From JAPPLB01 sp965206655 (GTDB taxonomy: Bacteria; Acidobacteriota; Terriglobia; Bryobacterales; UBA6623), in NCBI GenBank assembly GCA_965206655.1, contig CBDBKC010000032.1, positions 62,001 to 126,000 of the forward strand: a DNA stretch of 64,000 nucleotides, read 5' to 3'. This document shows, piece by piece, positions 25,926-35,416 of the stretch. The notes under the pieces were generated by a model that made no database searches, was not told the origin of the DNA, and worked only from the letters and a program-made list of their open reading frames with translations. The number at the start of each line of letters is the position of its first letter. The stretch's first letter is position 1. Both the position numbers and the translations under genes were made by a program.

Positions 25926-26636
25926 ATGGCATTTCCCCTTGTTCGCGTCGAGAATCTCCGCAAGGTCTTCCCTTCGGGCACCACCGAGATTGTTGTTCTC
26001 AACAGCGCCGACTTCGAACTCCGCGCCGGGGAAAGCGTCGCTCTCGTCGGCGAATCCGGCGCCGGGAAAACGACCTTGCTCTACATGCTCGGCGCGCTCG
26101 ATGAGCCCACGTCCGGCGAAATCTATTTCGATTCGAAACCGCTCTCCAAACGTTCCGAGAAGCAACTCGCCGACTTCCGCAACACCTCCATCGGCTATGT
26201 GTGGCAGAACTACCACCTGCTGCCCGAGTTCTCGGCCCTCGAGAACGTCATGATGCCGCTGCTGATCGCCAACAGTGATCGCAAGGGCGCCGAAACCGCC
26301 GCCCGTCAATGGTTGGCTGACGTCGGCCTCGCCGATCGCGCCGGCCATCAAGCAGGCGAGCTCTCCGGCGGCGAACAGCAGCGGGTGGCCTTGGCGCGAT
26401 CCCTCGTTGCATCGCCGCGCCTACTCTTAGCCGACGAACCGACCGGCAACCTCGATCTCCCAACCGCCAACGGCATCATGGACAGAGTCCTGTCGCTGCC
26501 CGCCTCCCATCAGCTCAGTGTCGTTATCGCCACACACAACCCCGCCTTTTCCCAACGTTGCGACCGCATTCTCCGGGTCCAGGCCGGCCAAGTCATCGAA
26601 GAGAATCCTCCTCCTCAAGTCCGAAACCAGCAGTAA
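25926..26636 (+). CDS. ABC transporter ATP-binding protein, LolD/MacB type
   Basis: Protein of 236 residues. Walker A GESGAGKTTLL, Q-loop VWQNYHLLPEFSALENVMMP, signature LSGGEQQRVALARSL and Walker B LLLADEPTGNLD are all intact; LLPEFSALENVMMPL is typical of the LolCDE/MacB/FtsE group. The family powers lipoprotein release or other substrates from the inner membrane. No permease gene follows: the next gene is convergent and overlaps its 3' end by 22 bases. The cognate permease must be elsewhere. Confidence 0.92.
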   Translation: MAFPLVRVENLRKVFPSGTTEIVVLNSADFELRAGESVALVGESGAGKTTLLYMLGALDEPTSGEIYFDSKPLSKRSEKQLADFRNTSIGYVWQNYHLLPEFSALENVMMPLLIANSDRKGAETAARQWLADVGLADRAGHQAGELSGGEQQRVALARSLVASPRLLLADEPTGNLDLPTANGIMDRVLSLPASHQLSVVIATHNPAFSQRCDRILRVQAGQVIEENPPPQVRNQQ

Positions 26637-27808
26637 TCGAACTTCCAAAGCGACCGCAGAAGATTCCCGACGTACTCAATCGCCTCCTCCCCCATCTCGG
26701 CGTCCAGCAAACTCACCAACTCGCGCCCCGTTCTCCGGCCGTCGATGGCGCCGCAGAGGGCCGTCTGCGTCTCGTCAAGCAGTACCGAAATCTCCCGAAA
26801 CACATGTCCTCGGCAGCGCACCCTCATCACCGCACCGGGCGGCAAGTCAACAAACTCTCCCTCCGCCAACGGAGACAGCTCCGGAACATACTCCAGCCAC
26901 TCGCGGCTCTCCAGATCAACCGCTGCCGACTCGATCGGCCGGTCCGTACGGCAGCAGATCAGCTCATGCCAGGCCATCGTCCCTCGATACAGCTCCATCA
27001 GCGCCCACTGCCGCGCTGGATCCAGGGCCCGAACGTCCGCCAGTAGTTCTGGACTCGATGCCAACCGGCTTGCCTCCGGCAGATAGTGCGCTTGATACAG
27101 GAATCGCTGGAAGAAATAGGCATTCCGCTTAAGCGCCGCGATGCCCTCTTCGACCGGGAACGCCGCCTCGACCGGCTGCGTCATTTGATCGAGCAGCCTC
27201 CGGGCCGATACCACAGCGGCCGCTTCCACATCCCCTGACTCGCCCCGGTTACTCTCCGTCACCGCTCGAATCAGCTCTTGGGCGGCTTCCCGGCCCGCGT
27301 CTCCCGGCGGAATCCCTAGAGTGGCTGACAGTTGTCGCAGCACGTTCAACCCCTGTCTGCCGTACCTCCCCGGCACCTTCAAATGCAGCGATCCCTCGCG
27401 CCCGAGAACCTCGCGTAGCGACCGCAACCACACATCGAGATCACCCGACCGCCCAAACGAGCAATCAAGAAAAATCAAATCAAACTCAGACCCCAGTTCC
27501 CCGATTTCCCCCGGCCCACCTGACAACACCCGCAGGTTCTCCCTCGCCTCACGCACCTTCATGCTCCGCAGCGCTTCCACGACTTCGGGATCGCCATGAA
27601 CCGCTACAAACCGGCATTCCGGGTTGCCCGCGGCCAGGGCTCGGGCCCGGTGGCAGGCATCGCCGGCAAGTAGTACGTCCAGCGCCGTGCGCTCGCGTGC
27701 AGGAAAGTACAAGTGGAACCACTCTCTCGGGCTTCCCACCGTCGTCGCCGACTCGGCCGACTCCTCAGCCACCGGCGCTCTGGTTAAGCTTTCCTGCTGT
27801 ACTATCAT
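26615..27808 (-). CDS. Degenerate methyltransferase paralogue (cofactor motif lost)
   Basis: Protein of 397 residues from the ATG that overlaps the upstream gene's stop (ATGA). It is clearly a tandem paralogue of the protein at 27805-29064: both have WFHLYFP-R, a Rossmann-like middle, an RFLYQAHYLP/RFFYRSRYLP segment and a C-terminal DGRRT-containing domain. Here the SAM motif I reads LDVLLAGDACHRARALA, without the GCG or GxGxG of active enzymes, and the N-terminal FYEAHPYPP segment is missing. It is probably not a working methyltransferase and may be a partner of its neighbour. Its 3' end overlaps the convergent ATPase gene by 22 bases. Confidence 0.75.
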   Translation of the reverse strand: MIVQQESLTRAPVAEESAESATTVGSPREWFHLYFPARERTALDVLLAGDACHRARALAAGNPECRFVAVHGDPEVVEALRSMKVREARENLRVLSGGPGEIGELGSEFDLIFLDCSFGRSGDLDVWLRSLREVLGREGSLHLKVPGRYGRQGLNVLRQLSATLGIPPGDAGREAAQELIRAVTESNRGESGDVEAAAVVSARRLLDQMTQPVEAAFPVEEGIAALKRNAYFFQRFLYQAHYLPEASRLASSPELLADVRALDPARQWALMELYRGTMAWHELICCRTDRPIESAAVDLESREWLEYVPELSPLAEGEFVDLPPGAVMRVRCRGHVFREISVLLDETQTALCGAIDGRRTGRELVSLLDAEMGEEAIEYVGNLLRSLWKFDYCWFRT

Positions 27809-29064
27809 TTGTAGCTGTTTTTTCCTTCGGGGTAGGCCTTCAGCGTCTGAAACAGGATGAAGTCCGAGTCCCATAGCGCTGAAAACAAACCCTTTGTTCT
27901 CCGAACGCTTTTCTCGCACCCCTCATCGAAACCCGCCGTTTCGATAATGGTGCGCACCGTCCGCCTGCCATCCACTGCCTGATACAGCCGGTAGGAAGCG
28001 GCGTCCAACCGCAACCTCATGTCCTGCGCTTCATACGTCGGCCAGTACAACTCCGCCGCCACTCCGTCCGGCGGATGGTCGTTGGTTCGCACCCCGGGGT
28101 TCACAATCGGTACGTAGTCCAGACACTGATCCCCACTAAAATCAATCCGGGTCGACTCACGCGGCCGGTCCCCGCAGCACGCGACAAAGTGATGCTTTCT
28201 CAGAGAACAGCGGATCATCTCAGCCACCGCATGCTGCTGCTCCGCCGGCAACCATTCCGCCCTTGCGGGCAAACTGGTGTCACGCAGCCTCGTGCGGCTC
28301 GGCAAATACCGCGAGCGGTAGAAGAACCGCTGTAATCGAAGATCGGCTCGGTCGAGCCAATCGTAGACCTCAGGGACCGTGTACGACCGCTCTCTGGGAT
28401 TCAAAAGCAAATCCGCGATTCCCGCGCTGTCCGATAGATCTCGAAACCCCGCCACGGCATCGCGAGCCGGGTGTCCGTCCGGTAGGATGTCGAGCCACCG
28501 CCGCGTCTTGTCAATCCCCTCGTCGGACGCCTTGACCCCGGCGCGCCGCAACATTTCCTGCATCATTTCCAGACCGAACCGCCCATAGTGGCCATACACC
28601 ATCACGTTCATCGCGCCTTCCGGCCGCAACACCGAACGCAGGGCCTTCAACCCCACCAGCGGACTCTCCAGATGGTGCAACACCCCTGTGCAGAAGATCA
28701 GGTCGAACTTCTTGCCCAGCTTCCCTACCTCTTCAATCGGCATCTCACGCACGTCCACGTGGTCCATCGAGTACTTCCGGCACGTCCGCCGCGCTGCCTC
28801 GATGGCGACACGGCTCACATCGATCGCTGTGAACCGAGCCCGTCGCGCCGACAGCCCCAGCAAGCCCACCTGCAACATCCCGCAACCGGCAATCAGAATG
28901 TCGAGGTTTTCCGTGAAAGCCCGCTGCGGAAAGTACAAATGAAACCAGTCCGAAGGACTCCCCACAACACGCCGTGCCCCCGACGCATGCAGGTCCATGT
29001 CCTCCTGAAAAGGTGGATACGGATGAGCCTCGTAAAAACCCTTGATGTCCGCTAACTCAGGCAT
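27805..29064 (-). CDS. Class I SAM-dependent methyltransferase with ~200-residue C-terminal extension
   Basis: About 419 residues from MPELADIKGFYEAHPYPPFQ; the frame is open up to 29310, but that part overlaps the cytochrome gene. The methyltransferase core has motif I LDILIAGCGMLQVGLLG, motif II-like FTAIDVSRVAIEAARR and FDLIFCTGVLHHL. The C-terminal half is unusual and ends in a small domain (YQAVDGRRTVRTIIETAGFD and on) that faintly resembles PqqD-like winged helices. Substrate unknown. It lies downstream of the PQQ dehydrogenase and cytochrome genes on the same strand and overlaps its paralogue by four bases. Confidence 0.82.
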   Translation of the reverse strand: MPELADIKGFYEAHPYPPFQEDMDLHASGARRVVGSPSDWFHLYFPQRAFTENLDILIAGCGMLQVGLLGLSARRARFTAIDVSRVAIEAARRTCRKYSMDHVDVREMPIEEVGKLGKKFDLIFCTGVLHHLESPLVGLKALRSVLRPEGAMNVMVYGHYGRFGLEMMQEMLRRAGVKASDEGIDKTRRWLDILPDGHPARDAVAGFRDLSDSAGIADLLLNPRERSYTVPEVYDWLDRADLRLQRFFYRSRYLPSRTRLRDTSLPARAEWLPAEQQHAVAEMIRCSLRKHHFVACCGDRPRESTRIDFSGDQCLDYVPIVNPGVRTNDHPPDGVAAELYWPTYEAQDMRLRLDAASYRLYQAVDGRRTVRTIIETAGFDEGCEKSVRRTKGLFSALWDSDFILFQTLKAYPEGKNSYK

Positions 29065-29257
29065 GCCGACCGGTGGAGAGACTGCCTCAGGTCGATCGGC
29101 GGAATGGAGAGCCTTCTGTAATTGCCCTCGATGTTCGAGCCTCAAACTCGAAGTAGCGCAAGGCTCCACCCTTGCCGGGTCGCGAGTCTTCGCGATCCAG
29201 GTCCACGCATTCACCGATCGCGGTCGAGCAAGGGCGTCGAGGAGCGGCGTTGGGTCA

Positions 29258-29791
29258 CTAATGCGTGTCGTGACAAACTTCGCAGTCGTTAGGAGCCTCG
29301 TACTGCTCATGGCATTTCATGCAGGCATACATCCCCACCGACCGCTCTTGAAACAGAACGTCCCGCGACGCCACCTCGCCATGGCAGACCCCACAATCCA
29401 CGCCCGCCTCCTTGTGATGGATTTCGTGTGAGAAGTACACGAACTCCTTCATCCGGTAGACGCGCTTCCACTCAATCGGCGTGTTCGTTTTCTCCGCTTC
29501 CGCGAGCTTTCGGATATGCGGACTCTCCGTCTTGATCGCCGCATGGCAAGCCATGCACTTGGCCTCGGAAGGGAACCCTGCGAAATCTCCCGGATCCTCA
29601 ATCGTATGGCAGTCCAGGCACTTCAGCCCGAGTGCCACGTGCTTCTTGTGGCTATACGGTAGCGGCTGCTCGATCGGCTTACCTACTTTGAACTCCGGCG
29701 GCGGTTTAGGAGGCCTTTGCGCCACCTGTCCCCACAACGCCACGCCCCAGACGAGCGCCGCCAGAACACCCAGTCCCGTCCTCAGGTTCAT
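29258..29791 (-). CDS. Five-haem c-type cytochrome (cytochrome c3/c7-like), exported
   Basis: Protein of 177 residues with an N-terminal signal sequence (about 1-21, LGVLAALVWGVALWGQ). Five CXXCH haem sites: C58-H62, C79-H83, C133-H137, C157-H161 and C170-H174. Extra histidines (SHKKH, SHEIHHK) could be the distal ligands, as in cytochrome c7 and NrfH-like families. It would act as a periplasmic electron carrier. Its ATG overlaps the stop of the PQQ dehydrogenase gene (ATGA), so it is the likely electron acceptor of that enzyme. Confidence 0.9.
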   Translation of the reverse strand: MNLRTGLGVLAALVWGVALWGQVAQRPPKPPPEFKVGKPIEQPLPYSHKKHVALGLKCLDCHTIEDPGDFAGFPSEAKCMACHAAIKTESPHIRKLAEAEKTNTPIEWKRVYRMKEFVYFSHEIHHKEAGVDCGVCHGEVASRDVLFQERSVGMYACMKCHEQYEAPNDCEVCHDTH

Positions 29792-31662
29792 GACTTCGGC
29801 AAAGCAAAGGCTGTGAATCCTGCCTTGGGTCCATCACCTTTCGCTCGCGAGTTAGGGCTCGCCGCGGCCACAACGAATTGCCGTCCGTTCACCTCATACG
29901 TCGACGGAGTCGCCAATCCGATCCCGCCAAGCTGATGCTGCCACAGGATCTTGCCGTCTTCCTGATCGAAGGCCCGCAGCCGGCCCTCTTCCGACGCCGC
30001 CGCGAACAGTAGTCCACCCTTGGTGGCAATGTTTCCGCTGCGGTTATACGTCCCCGTCGGCGGGATTCCCCGTGCCGTCAGTTCGTCGTATTCGCCCAAT
30101 GGGACTTGCCACAGAATCTTGCACGTATTCAGATCGATCGCCGACAACTGTCCCCACGGCGGCGTAATGGCCGGGAAGCCCTCTTCATCCAGCGGACGAA
30201 GATAGCCCGTATGCTCGTACGGCCGGTACGACGCATCACCGGCCTTCATCAGGCGCAAACTCCAGGGGATATCGTTGTGGTTCACAAACAGAACACCCTT
30301 CTCCGCCACCCAACTGCCGCCGCCCCACAGGCCCCCGCCGTGGTAGCCCGGGAACACAAGCACCTCTTTGTTCACCGCCGGCGGGGTGAACATGGGCGCG
30401 AACACAACGTCCTTCATCCGTTCCTTGACGAGATACCGGTGCGATTCCTCTGATAGGTGCGCCAAGTCATCCCGCGTCATCGACTGTCTGCTGAACGCCG
30501 GCGGCTTCGTCACGAACGGTTGTGTCGGCCATGCTTTCTCGCCGGGTACCGTCGACTTGGCCACCGGCCGCTCTTCAATCGGATACAGCGGCTCGCCCGT
30601 ATCGCGGTTCAGCAGAAACACCCAACCCAGTTTCGTCACCTGCGCCACGGCATCAACGGCTTTGCCCTCGTGCTGCACCGTAACCAGATTCGGCGCACAA
30701 GGGATGTCGTAGTCAAACAGGTCATGATGCACCGTCTGGTAGTGCCACACCCGTTCGCCGGTTTCGGCCTTCAAACACAGGACGCAGTTTCCGAAGAGGT
30801 TCTCGCCAATGCGATCACCACCCCAGAAGTCGAACGCGGGTGAGCCCGTACCCAGAAAAATCAACCCGCGTTCATGGTCAATACTGACCCCGCCCCAGCA
30901 GTTCGCGCCGCCCGACGTTTTCCAGGAATTCTTCGACCACGTCTCGTAGCCGAACTCGCCCGGGTGCGGAATCGTGTGGAAGATCCAGCGCCGTTTGCCG
31001 GTCTTGCAGTCGTACGCCCGAATGTGCCCCGGCGCCGATTTTTCCGGTCCCTCGCCCGGCACCGACATCACGATCAACAGGTCCTGATACACCGCCGGAG
31101 GCGTCCGCGAAACGACCGACTCGATGTCGCTCAAGTCGCGGTCCAGATCCTTCTCCAACTCGATCGCTCCGCCCGTGCCGAAGGTGTCGATCAACTTCCC
31201 CGTCTTGGCGTTGATCCCGAATATGTGCTCGCGAACGGGCGCGAAAATCCGCTCCTCCGCGCCGTCCTTCCAATACGTAACGCCCCGCGACGTCCCCGCG
31301 GCCTGCCTACGCCGCTTGCCGTCGTCGAAACCCGGGTTGGACCAAATCAGCTTGCCCGTGTCAGCCTCAATCGCGTGCGAATGCAGCCCATGAGCCGAGA
31401 TGTACATGATGCCGTCCACTACGATCGGCGTACACTGAATCGTCCCCTGAGCGCGAACCCGCGGCGGCAGCGTCTCCAACTCCCACACGGGCTCAAGGTG
31501 CTCGACGTTCTTTGTGGTGATCTGTTCAAGTGGCGAGTAGCGGCTCGAGTCGGCATCACTCGCATACTCCCGCCACTCCCATGGCTTGCTCTCCGCGGCC
31601 TTCGATCGGAGCGATGCCGCCAGCACCGAGCCGGCGCCGGCCAGGAACGTTCTACGCTTCAT
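29788..31662 (-). CDS. PQQ-dependent (quinoprotein) dehydrogenase, Tat-exported
   Basis: Protein of 624 residues. The start MKRRTFLAGAGSVLAAS is a twin-arginine type signal. The rest is an eight-bladed PQQ-type propeller: ADSSRYSPLEQITTKNVEHL near the start, repeated tryptophan-docking blades (GKLIWSN, GERVWHYQ, GKILWQHQ), and LGWVFLLNRDTGEPLYPIEE. It resembles quinoprotein glucose/alcohol dehydrogenases without a fused cytochrome domain; the separate five-haem cytochrome encoded next would fill that role. The exact alcohol or sugar substrate is not clear. PQQ synthesis genes are not in the window. Confidence 0.88.
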   Translation of the reverse strand: MKRRTFLAGAGSVLAASLRSKAAESKPWEWREYASDADSSRYSPLEQITTKNVEHLEPVWELETLPPRVRAQGTIQCTPIVVDGIMYISAHGLHSHAIEADTGKLIWSNPGFDDGKRRRQAAGTSRGVTYWKDGAEERIFAPVREHIFGINAKTGKLIDTFGTGGAIELEKDLDRDLSDIESVVSRTPPAVYQDLLIVMSVPGEGPEKSAPGHIRAYDCKTGKRRWIFHTIPHPGEFGYETWSKNSWKTSGGANCWGGVSIDHERGLIFLGTGSPAFDFWGGDRIGENLFGNCVLCLKAETGERVWHYQTVHHDLFDYDIPCAPNLVTVQHEGKAVDAVAQVTKLGWVFLLNRDTGEPLYPIEERPVAKSTVPGEKAWPTQPFVTKPPAFSRQSMTRDDLAHLSEESHRYLVKERMKDVVFAPMFTPPAVNKEVLVFPGYHGGGLWGGGSWVAEKGVLFVNHNDIPWSLRLMKAGDASYRPYEHTGYLRPLDEEGFPAITPPWGQLSAIDLNTCKILWQVPLGEYDELTARGIPPTGTYNRSGNIATKGGLLFAAASEEGRLRAFDQEDGKILWQHQLGGIGLATPSTYEVNGRQFVVAAASPNSRAKGDGPKAGFTAFALPKS

Positions 31663-31905
31663 TACGCCTCCAATAAAGACTCTCTGACAAGCCTAGCAAT
31701 TACGTTCGCCCGGGGCGCTCAAGTCTTGCAGTTCGCGTCGGGAACAGGTCCTCACACAACACCGCTACGACCCCAACTAAACGTTTCTTATGAAGACGAG
31801 AACAATCAGGAACCCAGATCAAGCTCGATGCGTCAAAATGCCGTCGCGCTATACTGGAACCGAGCGTCCGCCTACCATTACAAAGACGTGCTTAGAGGAG
31901 TTCTC
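31663..31905. other. Divergent intergenic region between the PQQ dehydrogenase and TPR genes
   Basis: These 243 bases hold no credible gene. They must contain promoters for both the leftward PQQ operon and the rightward TPR gene, but I see no box pair strong enough to mark. Confidence 0.5.
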
Positions 31906-33972
31906 GTGATCACATTGCCCACTGCTTTCGCGAGGGGTGTATTCGTAACTCTGCCGGCTTTTTCCCTGCTGCCGGCGGGGATGACGGCCGCTCCTCCCCA
32001 GGACGCGACGTCGCCGCCAAGATCGTCCCGCGCCGAGGCATACTACCACTACGCGTTGGCCCATCTGCAAATGGAGCGAGCCGGTCAATACGGCCGGCGT
32101 GAGTATTGGGACAACGCCCTGAAGGAGTATCAGGCAGCCATCGCGGCGGACCCGGACTCAGAATTCCTCAAACTTGAATTGGTTCGGTTCTACGGCCGCA
32201 CCGATCGTCTTGATGACGCCGTTAAGCAAGCTGAGGCGATGCTGGCGGAGAATCCCAAGAACATCGAAGTTCGCCGCACGCTGGGCCGTTTCCTAGCCGC
32301 CTACGCGACATCGAGCCGCGGCGGCGGTGTCGATCAGGACTTGCTCGCTCGCGCGGTTGAGCAGCACGAGAAGATCCTCGAAGTGGATCCGAATGACACG
32401 GACGCGCTCATGAAGTTGTCGGGCTTCTATCAAGCGCTGGAACAGCCGGGGAAGGCCGAGGGGGTACTCGATAGGCTGCTTGCGATCGAGCCTACGTCGG
32501 TCGAAGCCCTTTCGAATCTGGCGCAGCTTTACAGGGCGCAGGGCAGGACCGCGGACGCGATCGGAGCCCTGGAGAAGGTGTGCGACTCCGGGCAGTCCGG
32601 ACCGCGGCAACTCGCTATGCTCGCGGAGCTGTACGAGCATACGGGCCGCAACGACGATGCCGCCGCGCTACTCGAGAAAGTACGGGAGATGGGGGGAGAC
32701 AACTCTTCGCTCCGTGCATCCTTGGCTCGCAATTGGGCGGCATCCGGTCAGTACGACAAGGCGCTGCGGGCGTATCAGAAGCTGAGCCAAGAGGAGCCTA
32801 ATAATCCCGACTATCATCTGCGGCTCTCTCAGATCTATCGACAGAAGCGGCGTTTCAAAGAGGCCCGGAACCATATCGAGAAGGCCACCGACCTGGCGCC
32901 CGATTCGATGGAAATCAGGTACAACGGTATTTTGCTTTACGAAGCGGAAGGCCGAAGCGAGGCGGCGATCGAGGAGCTGGAAAAACTGCTTTCCGAAACC
33001 GCTAAAGATGGCTACACGCAGCGCGAGAAGCGCAATCGGTCTCTGTTCATTGAGCGGCTCGGGATCCTCTATCGCGACCAGGGCAACATTGCTCGGGCCG
33101 TGGAAGTGTTCGAAGGCTTGGCCGAGTTAGACCCGGAAGCGAAGCCGAGCGTCGTGTCGCACTTGGTTGACACCTTTCGCTCCGCCAAAGATTACGAGCG
33201 GGCTTTGAAGGTATCGAACGAAGGAGCCGAGGATTTTCCCGACAACCGGCTGCTCCTGATGCAGCGCGCCAGCCTGCTTGCGGACAACGGGAGTTGGGAG
33301 CAGGGAAGCGAGTTGCTGAAGGCGGTGCTGGAGCAGGAGCCCGACAACCGCCACGTGATCTTGGCGTTGGCCCACGTTTACGAAAGAGGGCGGCGTTATG
33401 ACGATGCCGTGAAGACCGTCGAGAAAGCCGCTGACCTCGCTACCACGGATGCGCAGAAGCGCTCGGTGCTATTCACGCAAGGCTCGGTGCTGGAGCGCGC
33501 CAAGCGTTACGACGAGGCCGAAAAAAAGTTCCGGGAGCTGATCGCGAAACACCCTGACGACTCGTCCGCTTTGAACTACCTCGGGTATATGCTGGCGGAC
33601 ATCGGGAAGGGTCTTGACGAAGCGCACGACATGATTCAGAAGGCGCTTGACCTCGACCCCGACAACGGCGCTTACCTTGATTCATTGGGATGGCTGTACT
33701 ATCGGCAGCAGAAGTTCGAGTTGGCTGAGCGATATCTTGTTCGTTCGCTCGAGAAGGTCAAGGGCGATCCGGTGGTGCATTCGCACCTGGGAGACGTCTA
33801 CTTCAAGCAGGGCAAAGTGGAGCAGGCCCGCAAGCACTGGGAGCTTTCCATCGAAGAGTGGAAGAACGGTCCGGCCGCGGATCGGGATCCCAAGGAGATC
33901 GCGAAGTTGGAGAGTAAGATCTCCGAGTTGAGCGGCAAGCTCTCGACGAGAGTGCAAGAGAAGAAGCCGTAA
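31906..33972 (+). CDS. Exported tetratricopeptide-repeat (TPR) protein
   Basis: Protein of 688 residues. I start at the GTG reading VITLPTAFARGVFV because AGAGGAG lies just upstream and a signal-like stretch (to about residue 30, LPAFSLLPAGMTAA) follows; the open frame upstream to 30874 is antisense to the PQQ gene. About 14-16 TPR units of 34 residues fill residues 50-650 (for example DDAVKQAEAMLAENPKNIEV, GKAEGVLDRLLAIEPTSVEA, DEAHDMIQKALDLDPDNGAY). The protein is probably a periplasmic or outer-membrane scaffold. The insertion sequence begins 70 bases beyond its stop. Confidence 0.9.
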   Translation: MITLPTAFARGVFVTLPAFSLLPAGMTAAPPQDATSPPRSSRAEAYYHYALAHLQMERAGQYGRREYWDNALKEYQAAIAADPDSEFLKLELVRFYGRTDRLDDAVKQAEAMLAENPKNIEVRRTLGRFLAAYATSSRGGGVDQDLLARAVEQHEKILEVDPNDTDALMKLSGFYQALEQPGKAEGVLDRLLAIEPTSVEALSNLAQLYRAQGRTADAIGALEKVCDSGQSGPRQLAMLAELYEHTGRNDDAAALLEKVREMGGDNSSLRASLARNWAASGQYDKALRAYQKLSQEEPNNPDYHLRLSQIYRQKRRFKEARNHIEKATDLAPDSMEIRYNGILLYEAEGRSEAAIEELEKLLSETAKDGYTQREKRNRSLFIERLGILYRDQGNIARAVEVFEGLAELDPEAKPSVVSHLVDTFRSAKDYERALKVSNEGAEDFPDNRLLLMQRASLLADNGSWEQGSELLKAVLEQEPDNRHVILALAHVYERGRRYDDAVKTVEKAADLATTDAQKRSVLFTQGSVLERAKRYDEAEKKFRELIAKHPDDSSALNYLGYMLADIGKGLDEAHDMIQKALDLDPDNGAYLDSLGWLYYRQQKFELAERYLVRSLEKVKGDPVVHSHLGDVYFKQGKVEQARKHWELSIEEWKNGPAADRDPKEIAKLESKISELSGKLSTRVQEKKP

Positions 33973-34033
33973 CGCTGCGCCGTCCTCGCCGCCATTCTCA
34001 GGCAAGAACCCACCGCTCCCTATTTGCGGAGCC

Positions 34034-34042
34034 CCGCTGTTT
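34034..34042. repeat. Target-site duplication, left copy
   Basis: CCGCTGTTT directly abuts the left end of the insertion sequence and is repeated exactly at 35876-35884. Confidence 0.9.
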
Positions 34043-34066
34043 GGGTGCGCGACAAATATGTGACGC
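34043..34066. repeat. IS left terminal inverted repeat
   Basis: Twenty-four bases whose first 12 (GGGTGCGCGACA) match the right end perfectly in inverse; four mismatches lie in the inner half. The transposase stop codon lies at its inner edge (34067-34069). Confidence 0.85.
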
Positions 34067-35416
34067 TCAGGCGGCTTTGGCGCGATTCTCCCAGTAGTCG
34101 TCGAAGCGGTTGGAGAGCCGGGCGCAACGCAGGGCGGTGATGGCGTTGGCGCCGCGCACGCTCCAGAACATGCCCGAGCGTTTCAGTCTCGACGCGATTA
34201 CGGTTCGGCAACCTGCCTCGATCACTCCCGAGCCGACAAACAATCCTTGGCGCCGAAACGCGCGGTAGCGCATCCGCTTGGCATTGCGCTCGAAGTATTC
34301 CGCCTCCAAAGCCAACTGATGCGTCAACTCCGCATCCTCGACCTCGATCCTGCGGAGTGCGGCGACCAGTTGCTCAATGCGCCCTGAGTCGAGCTTCTTG
34401 TTGAGCCGCCGCGCCCAACTGCGGCGACGCTTTTCGTCCTGCGGAAACAGCTTCGCCGCCAACTCCCACAGGTGTTCGCGGGCGTGATAGAGGTCGACGA
34501 TCTCGATCGCGCCGGGGAAGTATTCGTGCGAGATATTCCAGATCCAGGGCGCGCCATCTGCGATGACGACCTTCTGGCGCGCCCGGCTCCAGCCCCGTCG
34601 GCAAGCCTCGCTGTAGATGCGCCGGCCGAAAGAGGCGGCGTCCTCGATTGCGCCGCTGTAGCTGGTCGAGTCTTCGTCGCGGACAGGGCGGCTTTGCTCG
34701 TCACAGCTGGTTTGCGTGAAGACACAGCCCAGCTTGACCTCGCGGGTACGCGCTTGCGGGCTCGTTTTCCCCCTGCGGCCCGCCGTGTCAGCGTCCGTGA
34801 CCGGCACTCCCGTACCGTCCATCTCGATGTAGAGAAGCGGAGTTGCCGGCCCGCGGATCTCAGCTAGATCAAGCTGCACAGCACGTGCGATCTCGGCTTG
34901 CTCGCGGGTCGCGATGTCCGCGCCGATCGCTTCCGCTTCGCGCTCCACCGCCTTCGCGGTCAGCTGCACGCCGGCCAACTCTTCGAGCAACGCGCGGCCG
35001 CGATCGAACGAGGTCTCGGAGCCGACCAACGCGGTCATGCGGCGCACACCGGGCGAATACTGAGTCTCGTCAACGTCCAACTCTTGGTCGCGCGGCGCAA
35101 AGCCGACGCGGCAACGTTTGCAGTGATAGTACTCCCGCTCGACGACGACCGCGCCCAGCATCGTGACGAGTTTCTTCGAGCGCTTGCCGGCGGAGCGCGC
35201 CGCTTTGCCGCAAGCGCACAGCGGTTGCAATTCGCTCGCTCGCTCCTCGTTCAATAGCGTCTCGATCAGCCTCGCACCCGCTTGGTGCAACGCATCGCGG
35301 GTCGCTTGTTCGACGGCTTCCAGATCGAGCTTGCCGCTCCTGCGCCGATCGGCGAAGACGACCTGCAGCAGTCGCCTTACTTCTTCGGCGACCTCTTGCT
35401 CGATCGCTTCAGCCGT
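34067..35416 (-). CDS. IS transposase, downstream frame (OrfB), ISKra4-like
   Basis: About 449 residues from the frameshift point to the stop. No ATG lies near the beginning of this frame; it is open up to 35479 and the first fair internal start is a TTG at 35290, which would cut into the conserved region. So it is best read as the second part of an OrfA-OrfB fusion of about 571 residues made by -1 slippage at 35416-35423. Seen features: CACGKAARSAGKR and YYHCKRCRVGFAPRD (Cys pairs, likely zinc ribbon), IEMDGTGVPVTDAD (first catalytic Asp), VIADGAPWIWNI (second) and GSGVIEAGCRTVIASRLKRS near the C terminus. It cuts and joins IS ends. Confidence 0.85.
   Translation of the reverse strand, partial: TAEAIEQEVAEEVRRLLQVVFADRRRSGKLDLEAVEQATRDALHQAGARLIETLLNEERASELQPLCACGKAARSAGKRSKKLVTMLGAVVVEREYYHCKRCRVGFAPRDQELDVDETQYSPGVRRMTALVGSETSFDRGRALLEELAGVQLTAKAVEREAEAIGADIATREQAEIARAVQLDLAEIRGPATPLLYIEMDGTGVPVTDADTAGRRGKTSPQARTREVKLGCVFTQTSCDEQSRPVRDEDSTSYSGAIEDAASFGRRIYSEACRRGWSRARQKVVIADGAPWIWNISHEYFPGAIEIVDLYHAREHLWELAAKLFPQDEKRRRSWARRLNKKLDSGRIEQLVAALRRIEVEDAELTHQLALEAEYFERNAKRMRYRAFRRQGLFVGSGVIEAGCRTVIASRLKRSGMFWSVRGANAITALRCARLSNRFDDYWENRAKAA

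Noticed and set aside
30874..31905. 344-codon upstream extension of the TPR gene
   Set aside because: Most of it is antisense to the PQQ dehydrogenase; a GTG with AGAGGAG and a signal peptide marks the real start at 31906.
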